Of a DNA stretch of 64,000 nucleotides, positions 58,495-64,000 are shown one piece after another. The notes beneath the pieces are model-generated. The model was not told the DNA's origin. It did not search any database and saw nothing but the letters and a program-made list of their open reading frames with translations. Location: the NCBI RefSeq assembly GCF_003675875.1, contig NZ_RCDI01000001.1:868001-932000 (forward strand). Direction: 5' to 3'. The stretch's first letter is position 1. Each line of letters starts with the position of its first letter. A program made the translations under genes and the position numbers. This DNA comes from Halostella limicola. GTDB taxonomy: Archaea > Halobacteriota > Halobacteria > Halobacteriales > Natronoarchaeaceae.

Positions 58495-59382
58495 TCAGGT
58501 TCGGTCGACGAAGTCGACGATCTCGTCGGCGACCGCCTCGCCGCGGTCCTCCTGCAGGAAGTGACCGCCGCCCTCGATCCACGTGTCGGGCTGCTCGTCC
58601 GCGGTCGGGAAGACGGACATGAGGTCCCCGCGGGCCGACCGCGTGATCGGGTCCGAGTCGGAGAAGAGGACGAACACGGGCTTCTCCCAGTCGGCGAACG
58701 TCGCCCGGGCGTCGCCGATCACGTCCGCGCCCGGCATGTCGGCCTCTATCGGCACGCGACTCGGCAGGATCCGCGCCCCGGCTCTGTGGTCCTCGTCGGG
58801 GAACGGCGCCCGGTAGGCGTGGAGCACGTCCTCGTCGAGGTCGGACGTGCAGCCGTCGGCGATTATCTTGGCCACGTCGAGTTCCGGCGCGTTCGCGGTC
58901 ATCTCCTTGAACTCGTGCCAGACGTCGGGCATCGTCGTCGTCCCGTCGGGCATCCCGGTGTTCATCGGTACCAGCCGCGCGAACCGCTCGGGGTTGTTGG
59001 CGGCGACCGGGAGGCCGAGCAGGCCGCCCCAGTCCTGACAGACCAGCGTGACGTCCTCCAGGTCAAGCTCCTCGACGAACCGCTCGGTCGTCTCGTACAG
59101 CATCCCGTACGTGTACTCCTCGGGGTCGTCGTACTTGTCGGAGCGCCCGAACCCGATCATGTCCGGCGCGACGACCCGCCCGCGGTCGGAGAGCCGCGGG
59201 ATCATCTTCCGGTAGAGGAACGACCACGACGGCTCCCCGTGCAGGCAGAGGAACGTCTCGTCGCCGTCGCCCTCGACGTCGACGTACGCCATCTCCGGCC
59301 CGCCGACGTCGACGTACTCCGGCTCGTACGGGAAGTCGGGCAGGTCCTCGAACCGACCGTCAGGTGTACTAACGAGTGACAT
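58495..59382 (-). CDS. haloalkane dehalogenase (HLD-I/DhlA-like alpha/beta hydrolase)
   Basis: A 295-residue alpha/beta hydrolase. LCLHGEPSWSFLYRKMIPRL strongly resembles DhlA of Xanthobacter; Asp117 in LVCQDWGG is the nucleophile, Trp118 and Glu50 fit the halide-binding positions of the HLD-I subfamily. FSDSDPIT supplies the acid and GGGHFLQED the catalytic His. It would hydrolyse C-Cl or C-Br bonds to alcohols plus halide. ATG at 59382 is used (MSLVSTPDGRFE). Confidence 0.86.
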   Translation of the reverse strand: MSLVSTPDGRFEDLPDFPYEPEYVDVGGPEMAYVDVEGDGDETFLCLHGEPSWSFLYRKMIPRLSDRGRVVAPDMIGFGRSDKYDDPEEYTYGMLYETTERFVEELDLEDVTLVCQDWGGLLGLPVAANNPERFARLVPMNTGMPDGTTTMPDVWHEFKEMTANAPELDVAKIIADGCTSDLDEDVLHAYRAPFPDEDHRAGARILPSRVPIEADMPGADVIGDARATFADWEKPVFVLFSDSDPITRSARGDLMSVFPTADEQPDTWIEGGGHFLQEDRGEAVADEIVDFVDRT

Positions 59383-59482
59383 GGTCGTCCCCACGACGAT
59401 CCCCGGGATAGTTCTTGGTAAACCCGGATGAACGAAAGAAGCCTCGGAAGTCGCTGCCTCCGCGACCGGGCGGAAGAGCGGT

Positions 59483-60469
59483 TCAGTCGTCCGCCGTCGC
59501 GGCGTCCGGCCCGACCGCAGCCCGCTCGTCCCGCCACGAGAAGAGACTCGCCAGCGCGGGGCCGGTGACGTTGTGCCAGACGCTGAAAAGCGCCGGGATG
59601 AGCGCCGCCTCGGCGCTGAAGAAGGCGGTCGCGAGCGCCACCGCGAGTCCGCTGTTCTGGAGGCCCACCTCGAACGTGCAGGCCCGAACGCGGTCCTCGG
59701 CCATCCCCGCCGCGGTGCCGACGCCGTACCCCCCGGCGAGGCCGACCGCGTTGTGCGCGACGACGGCCGCGAGGACGGCCGCGCCGGCCGTCAGGATGTT
59801 GTCGACGTTCGCCCCGACGACGCCGGCGACGATGGCGACGATGGCGACCACGCTCACCGCGGGGAACACGTCGACGCCGACCTCGGCGGCCCTCGGCGCT
59901 CGCCGGTCGAGGTAGTACCGGATCGCGAAGCCGAGCAGCACCGGGATCAGGACGATCTGGACGATAGTGGTGAACATCTCCAGGAACGTCACTTCCAGGC
60001 TCTCGCCGATGAGCGCCAGCGTCCACGCAGGCATCACGACCGGCGCGGCGAGCGTCGTCACCGTCGTGATCGCCACCGAGAGCGCCACGTCGCCCTTGCC
60101 GAGGAACGTCATCACGTTCGACGCCGTCCCGCCGGGCGCGGCGCCGACGAGGATGAGACCGATACCGATCTCCGGCGGGAGCGAGAGCACCTGCACCAGC
60201 CCGTACGCCGCGGCGGGCATGATCAGCCACTGCGCAACCGCGCCGATCGCCACGTCCCGCGGGCGCTCGACCAGCCGCCGGAAGTCCGCGGGCTGGAGCG
60301 TCAGCCCCATCCCGAGCATGATGATCCCCAGCAGCGGGGCGACGTAGTCGAGCACCGGCAGGAACGGCTCCGGCGCGTACAGCGCCACGCCCGCGAACAG
60401 CAGTACCCAGACGACGAAGTACTTGTTCGCGACCTCGCTCACCTGTCGCAGTCGATCCACAGCCGTCAC
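59483..60469 (-). CDS. bile acid:sodium symporter (BASS) family transporter
   Basis: A 328-residue protein with about ten transmembrane helices. BASS family patterns: [40 protein letters not shown] (conserved GxxPGGxxSNV sodium-site motif) and [20 protein letters not shown] (ExGxQNxxLA). Such carriers import organic anions with sodium; bacterial and plant members move pyruvate, pantoate or steroids. The substrate is unknown here. Confidence 0.9.
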   Translation of the reverse strand: MTAVDRLRQVSEVANKYFVVWVLLFAGVALYAPEPFLPVLDYVAPLLGIIMLGMGLTLQPADFRRLVERPRDVAIGAVAQWLIMPAAAYGLVQVLSLPPEIGIGLILVGAAPGGTASNVMTFLGKGDVALSVAITTVTTLAAPVVMPAWTLALIGESLEVTFLEMFTTIVQIVLIPVLLGFAIRYYLDRRAPRAAEVGVDVFPAVSVVAIVAIVAGVVGANVDNILTAGAAVLAAVVAHNAVGLAGGYGVGTAAGMAEDRVRACTFEVGLQNSGLAVALATAFFSAEAALIPALFSVWHNVTGPALASLFSWRDERAAVGPDAATADD

Positions 60470-60621
60470 GTCGATCCCTCCGTACCTGTCATGGCGTAAC
60501 GTCCACCAATGGTGATAGTTATCCCTGTCGATGTTCCCGAACGCGTTCCCCCCCGAGGGTTCGACTCGCTCGTCGCGGCGTCTCCAGTAGGGTTTTCAGG
60601 CGGGCCGCCCCACTCAACTGT

Positions 60622-61173
60622 ATGAGTGACCTGACCGCGACACTGCACACCAGCGAAGGCGACGTCGAAGTACGACTGTTCGAGGACCGCGCCCCGCGCA
60701 CCGTCGAGAACTTCGTCAACCTGGCGGAGCACGACCCCGCGGCCGACGCCGAGCCCGCGCCCGACACCGTCACCTGGGAGGACCCGGAGACCGGCGAGAC
60801 GCGCGGCGACGCGCTGTACAACGACGTCCCGTTCCACCGCGTCATCGAGGACTTCATGATCCAGGGCGGCGACCCGACCGGTACCGGCCGCGGCGGCCCC
60901 GGCTACGAGTTCGAGGACGAGTTCCACGACGACCTGCGCCACGACGACGCCGGCATCCTCTCGATGGCCAACTCCGGCCCGGACACCAACGGTTCGCAGT
61001 TCTTCATCACCCTGGGTCCCCAGCCCCACCTCGACGACCGCCACGCCGTCTTCGGCGAGGTCGTCGACGGCATGGACGTCGTCGAGGAGATCGGCAACGT
61101 CGAGACCGGCCCGAACGACCAGCCCAAGAAGGACGTGGTGCTGGAGTCCGTGACGGTTCACGACGACGAGTAA
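60622..61173 (+). CDS. cyclophilin-type peptidyl-prolyl cis-trans isomerase
   Basis: A 183-residue single-domain cyclophilin. [37 protein letters not shown] (catalytic Arg), [20 protein letters not shown] and [15 protein letters not shown] are canonical. A ~24-residue acidic loop ([20 protein letters not shown]) after the second helix is common in haloarchaeal members. It speeds proline isomerisation in protein folding. No signal peptide, so cytoplasmic. Confidence 0.94.
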   Translation: MSDLTATLHTSEGDVEVRLFEDRAPRTVENFVNLAEHDPAADAEPAPDTVTWEDPETGETRGDALYNDVPFHRVIEDFMIQGGDPTGTGRGGPGYEFEDEFHDDLRHDDAGILSMANSGPDTNGSQFFITLGPQPHLDDRHAVFGEVVDGMDVVEEIGNVETGPNDQPKKDVVLESVTVHDDE

Positions 61174-61229
61174 GACCGTCGAACGAGCGGTTCGCTCGCG
61201 GCGCGACCCCGAACTGAGAAACGGCCGCG

Positions 61230-61658
61230 TTACTCGCCGTCCGCGATGGCCGCGAAGTCGTCCATCGGGATGACCGAGTAGTCGATGTTGAGCGTGTCCT
61301 TCGTCGCCCGGATCCGGCCGACGAACGCGGAGATCTCCTCCAGGGTCCCCTCCAGTACGAACAGCTCCATGCAGTGGTGGCCGCCGACGTGACTGTGGAA
61401 GTTCGAGGCGACGACGTCCTCGTGCTCGTGGCGGAGGTGCATCATCTTCTCCTCGACGCTGGTGGTCTCGTAGTCGAACAGGACGGTGACGACGCCCATC
61501 AGTTCGCGGTCCTCGAGGCGCCGGTCCTCGAACTCGCCGAGCAGGTTCCGGCTCGCCTCTCGGATCACTTCGCTCCGGCCCGTGTAGCCGTGTTCCTCGG
61601 CGAAGCGGTCAAGCCGCTCCAGCAGTTCCTCCGGCATCGAGACGCTGACGACGGTCAT
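61230..61658 (-). CDS. nikR: nickel-responsive transcriptional regulator
   Basis: A 142-residue ribbon-helix-helix/ACT-fold regulator. [20 protein letters not shown] followed by [19 protein letters not shown] is the N-terminal RHH DNA-binding domain. [20 protein letters not shown] gives the nickel ligands (His, His, Cys in HxxxHHC) plus an upstream HEHEDV. With nickel it represses nickel uptake genes. Start ATG at 61658 fits a leaderless transcript from the adjacent TATA box. No nickel transporter lies in this window. Confidence 0.93.
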   Translation of the reverse strand: MTVVSVSMPEELLERLDRFAEEHGYTGRSEVIREASRNLLGEFEDRRLEDRELMGVVTVLFDYETTSVEEKMMHLRHEHEDVVASNFHSHVGGHHCMELFVLEGTLEEISAFVGRIRATKDTLNIDYSVIPMDDFAAIADGE

Positions 61659-61697
61659 GTAATAATCCACCCTCGAATTCCTATTAAGAGTTATTAC
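61659..61697 (-). promoter_or_regulatory. nikR promoter with inverted repeat (candidate NikR operator)
   Basis: Perfect 7-bp half sites gtaataa (61659-61665) and ttattac (61691-61697) flank 25 bp. Between them, on the minus strand, is a TTAATAG box 23-30 bp before the ATG. So the repeat spans the TATA box through the start codon. E. coli NikR uses GTATGA-N16-TCATAC; this shares the type of symmetry, not the exact sequence. Confidence 0.5.
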
Positions 61698-61757
61698 TTC
61701 ACGCGGCTCAGAACGCTGGAGTTGCTATCGAACGGCGCACGGATCGGGCGCTGGCGG

Positions 61758-62195
61758 TCACCCGTCGCGGCGCTCTTCGAGGTGGTCGCGGAGGATCGTT
61801 CGGTGACAGCGCTTCTCGTCGGTGTTCTCGTAGCAGACGAGCGCCAGGTCCTCGCCGTCGCGGAGGCGCGCCAGCAGGTCGTCGACCGCGTCGCGTGCGT
61901 CCGGCGACGAGTCGAGGTGGGCACGGTACCGGGCTGCGAACTCGACGTCGTCCCAGGCGGCGTCGTGAGCCTCGGTCTCCGACGTTCCCTCGGCTTCCAG
62001 TTCGTCCCGCCGGTCGCCGAACTCGTCGAGCAGCGACGCTGGCGGGGCGAGCGCCGGTCGGTTCTCGTCCACCGCGGGCGAGAACCAGCGCGTCGGCCGG
62101 CGGACGACCCCCACCAGCGTCGCCCCGTCCGGGAGGTCCGCGAGGTCGTGCTGGAGCGCGGCGACGTACGTGTCGTGGAGCGTTCCGGCGGTCAC
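61758..62195 (-). CDS. DUF488 family protein
   Basis: A 145-residue protein. The start GTG (VTAGTLHDTYVAALQHDLAD) matches haloarchaeal DUF488 members. DLPDGATLVGVVRRPTRWFS and AAWDDVEFAARYRAHLDSSP precede the signature LALVCYENTDEKRCHRTILR near the C-terminus, with an invariant Cys in LVCYE and CHR. DUF488 proteins are often linked to DNA repair/modification contexts, but function is unknown. Nearer upstream starts are not in a conserved frame. Confidence 0.85.
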   Translation of the reverse strand: MTAGTLHDTYVAALQHDLADLPDGATLVGVVRRPTRWFSPAVDENRPALAPPASLLDEFGDRRDELEAEGTSETEAHDAAWDDVEFAARYRAHLDSSPDARDAVDDLLARLRDGEDLALVCYENTDEKRCHRTILRDHLEERRDG

Positions 62196-62279
62196 GTGCG
62201 GGCGTTCGACCGGGACCGTGGTGAACGTTGGGGCGGGGAACCGTAAGCCGAAAGACCGTTCGCCCCCAGTATCACGGTA

Positions 62280-62621
62280 ATGAGCGATCCGGACGAGGTT
62301 CTCGCGGCGAGCGACGTCGGCGAGAGCGACGCGCCGCCCGTCGAGGAGAAGCCGTACAAGATCATCTTCGAGGCGAACAAGTGCTTCGGCGCGGGCAAGT
62401 GTGCCGAGGTCGCCGACAACTGGGAGATGGACCTCGCGAGCGGGATGGCGAAGCCGAAGTCGTACTTCTTCGACGAGGGCGACCTGGACGAGAACGTCCG
62501 GGCCGCGGAGGTCTGCCCGGCGAAGAAAGGCGACGGCTGCATCCACGTGGTCGACCGCCGGACCGACGAGGAGATCGCGCCCGATCCGCACGGCGACGGC
62601 ACGCTCTCCGTCGACTGGTGA
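62280..62621 (+). CDS. ferredoxin-like iron-sulfur protein with incomplete Cys set
   Basis: A 113-residue protein. FEANKCFGAGKCAEVADNWE and AAEVCPAKKGDGCIHVVD hold Cys35, Cys41, Cys79 and Cys87. In ordinary single-cluster ferredoxins (CxxxxxC with a third Cys between), the middle Cys is replaced by Gly/Ala, which suggests a [3Fe-4S] cluster or a 4Fe cluster completed by Cys87. It is probably an electron carrier. It lies 85 bp upstream of the BsuPI-like gene and divergent from DUF488. Confidence 0.8.
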   Translation: MSDPDEVLAASDVGESDAPPVEEKPYKIIFEANKCFGAGKCAEVADNWEMDLASGMAKPKSYFFDEGDLDENVRAAEVCPAKKGDGCIHVVDRRTDEEIAPDPHGDGTLSVDW

Positions 62622-62622
62622 C

Positions 62623-63099
62623 ATGCCGGCGAGCGAGCGGGGGGACCGCCACGGGCTCGACGACACCCGCGACCACCTGCGCCGGTTGCTGGGGTCGTTC
62701 GTCCCCCAGTGGCTGGCCCGCCGCGCGGTCGCCGTCGAAGTGCGGACCGACGCCGACCGCTACGAGGCCGGCGACTCGGTGGAGATGGCGATCGCGTTCA
62801 AGAACCGACTACCGGTCCCGGTGACGGTCGATACGCCGGGCAAGCGCCTCTGGGGATGGACGGTCGACGGCGAACTGGAGGCCAGCGACGAACCGCGGAA
62901 GCGCAGCACCGACGGCGGGTCGATCTCGTTCTCGCCGCGCGAGCGAAAGGAGATCACCCGGACCTGGGACGGTCGGTTCAAGCGCGTCGACGACCGGACG
63001 CGCTGGGTTCCGGCGGATCCGGGCACGTACGAGATCGCGGCGTTTCTCGCGCTCGACGGGGACCGGCCGTCCGACGCGACGACGATACGGATCGAGTAG
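62623..63099 (+). CDS. BsuPI-like domain protein, unknown function
   Basis: A 158-residue protein starting one base after the ferredoxin stop. A ~35-residue charged helical start is followed by a beta-sandwich: VEVRTDADRYEAGDSVEMAI, FKNRLPVPVTVDTPGKRLWG, ERKEITRTWDGRFKRVDD and VPADPGTYEIAAFLALDG. This is the BsuPI (intracellular proteinase inhibitor)-like fold; function here is unknown. Tight spacing with the ferredoxin-like gene suggests shared transcription. Confidence 0.65.
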   Translation: MPASERGDRHGLDDTRDHLRRLLGSFVPQWLARRAVAVEVRTDADRYEAGDSVEMAIAFKNRLPVPVTVDTPGKRLWGWTVDGELEASDEPRKRSTDGGSISFSPRERKEITRTWDGRFKRVDDRTRWVPADPGTYEIAAFLALDGDRPSDATTIRIE

Positions 63100-63162
63100 G
63101 TCAGGGACCGCGGATCGCGGTGGCGTCCCCGCCGGAGCACGAGCGGCGCCGCGACCGCGCGG

Positions 63163-64000
63163 TCAGTGGACTCCGTCCAGGTCCTCCTGGTGGAGGTGAC
63201 ACGCGGCGAAGTGCCTGCCGTCGCCGTGCTCCGGCGGGACCTCGTAGGCGGGCTGCTCGCGGGCGCAGATGCTCTCCTCGGCGAACCACTCCCGGAGCAT
63301 GTCGGCGGCCTCCTCCCACTCTCCCTCCCCGACGAGGCCGATCGCTTCGTCGACGACGTCGCCCGCCTGGCCGCGCGGATCGGCGTCGGCGAAGAACCGC
63401 TCGCGGATCTCGGTGGCGCTCGTCGCCTCGAACGTCCGCCGGTCGACCGCCCGCACGAACGCCCGGACGTTGTCCCACTCCGCGGACGAGAGGTCGTAGT
63501 CCGGCGGCGAGATCAGTTCGGGACAGCGCGTCCGGAACCGGCAGCCGCTCGGCGGCTCGATGGGACTGGGCACGTCGCCCTCAAGAACGCCGCGCGTCCC
63601 CCGCTCTCGCGGGTCCGGCACGGGGATCGACGAGAGCAGCGCCCGGGTGTACGGGTGCTGCGGGTTCTCGAACAGCTCCCGCTTCTCCGCGAGCTCGACG
63701 AGCTGGCCGAGGTACATCACGGCGACGCGGTCGCTGATGTGCCTGATGACCGAGAGGTCGTGAGCGATGAACAGGTACGTCAGCCCGAACTCGTCCTGCA
63801 GTTCGTTCATCGTGTTCAGCACCTGGGCCTGGATCGACACGTCGAGCGCGGAGACCGGCTCGTCGCAGACGATCAGGTCCGGGTTGACCGACAGCGCCCG
63901 GGCGAGGTTCACGCGCTGGCGCTGTCCGCCCGAGAAGGCGTGCGGGTAGCGGTTGTAGTGCTGGGGGTCGAGGCCGACCTTCTCCAGGAGCTCCTTGGCG
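63163..64000 (-). CDS. peptide/oligopeptide ABC transporter ATP-binding protein (OppF/DppF-like), C-terminal part; 5' end beyond window
   Basis: The visible ~279 codons begin before the ABC signature: [40 protein letters not shown] (signature), [20 protein letters not shown] (Walker B) and [20 protein letters not shown] (H-loop). [14 protein letters not shown] block and CRFRTRCPE form the oligopeptide_HPY tail typical of OppF/DppF. An extra ~100-residue acidic extension follows ([20 protein letters not shown]), longer than usual. Likely energises di/oligopeptide uptake, though nickel transporters share this family. Confidence 0.9.
   Translation of the reverse strand, partial: AKELLEKVGLDPQHYNRYPHAFSGGQRQRVNLARALSVNPDLIVCDEPVSALDVSIQAQVLNTMNELQDEFGLTYLFIAHDLSVIRHISDRVAVMYLGQLVELAEKRELFENPQHPYTRALLSSIPVPDPRERGTRGVLEGDVPSPIEPPSGCRFRTRCPELISPPDYDLSSAEWDNVRAFVRAVDRRTFEATSATEIRERFFADADPRGQAGDVVDEAIGLVGEGEWEEAADMLREWFAEESICAREQPAYEVPPEHGDGRHFAACHLHQEDLDGVH

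Noticed and set aside
61230-64000. Possible nikR-linked nickel ABC transporter
   Set aside because: The ABC ATPase at the window edge is 1.5 kb away, separated by unrelated genes on the other strand, and its HPY tail fits peptide transporters; a nickel role is not supported.

Overview
The window is chromosomal DNA from a halophilic archaeon (class Halobacteria). The evidence is very high G+C, strongly acidic proteins, archaeal information-processing genes (aIF2-gamma, Rpo7, Spt4, S24e, S27ae, a Kae1-Bud32 fusion), class I lysyl-tRNA synthetase, haloarchaeal TATA-type promoters including at least one apparently leaderless gene, twin-arginine lipoproteins and many families confined to haloarchaea. 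I see no transposase, integrase, rRNA operon or CRISPR array. Two tRNA genes are present: Gly-CCC and Thr-GGT.

Layout. 1-13 kb: start of rps19e, thiL, two site-2 proteases, a MobB-MoaE fusion, an extremely acidic surface protein, the pyrH-lysS pair, a PadR regulator and a PitA-type chlorite-dismutase/ABM fusion. 13-21 kb: accessory-looking DNA with a dispersed palindrome-rich repeat, 58-bp tandem repeats, an acyltransferase, an arylsulfotransferase-like protein, an Nmad3-like protein, and a small AT-rich island between a tRNA 3'-end fragment and tRNA-Gly. 21-33 kb: nadE, membrane and lipoproteins, a TrkA/RCK protein, a KDG-aldolase-like enzyme, a MOT1-type transporter, a VapBC-like pair, hpt and rdgB. 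33-39 kb: a long minus-strand information-processing cluster (eif2g, PIN, rpo7, spt4, GTP-dependent dephospho-CoA kinase, rps24e, rps27ae, kae1-bud32). 39-46 kb: a DUF7351-like regulator, a three-gene copper/metal operon (multicopper oxidase, ZIP transporter with an extra outer domain, halocyanin) and a probable PD-(D/E)XK nuclease. 46-64 kb: a CDC48-like ATPase, Agl23, catabolic enzymes (thiolase, alcohol dehydrogenase, haloalkane dehalogenase), a siroheme decarboxylase fusion, a TrpD-like enzyme, a sensor kinase, nikR with a clear operator candidate, a ferredoxin and a truncated peptide ABC ATPase.

The most unusual signals are three. (1) A dispersed, palindrome-rich non-coding repeat has two inverted copies 20 kb apart, and pairs of 3-nt-loop hairpins of the same style are inserted in frame in two conserved genes (kae1-bud32 and the siroheme decarboxylase). 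(2) The copper oxidase/ZIP/halocyanin operon carries a palindromic operator next to its TATA box. (3) The DUF5787-type protein combines an apparent PD-(D/E)XK core with a C-terminal four-Cys cluster. Two genes (Cld/ABM fusion and siroheme decarboxylase) point to haem synthesis through the siroheme/coproheme route. All function calls come from reading motifs by eye; no database search was possible.
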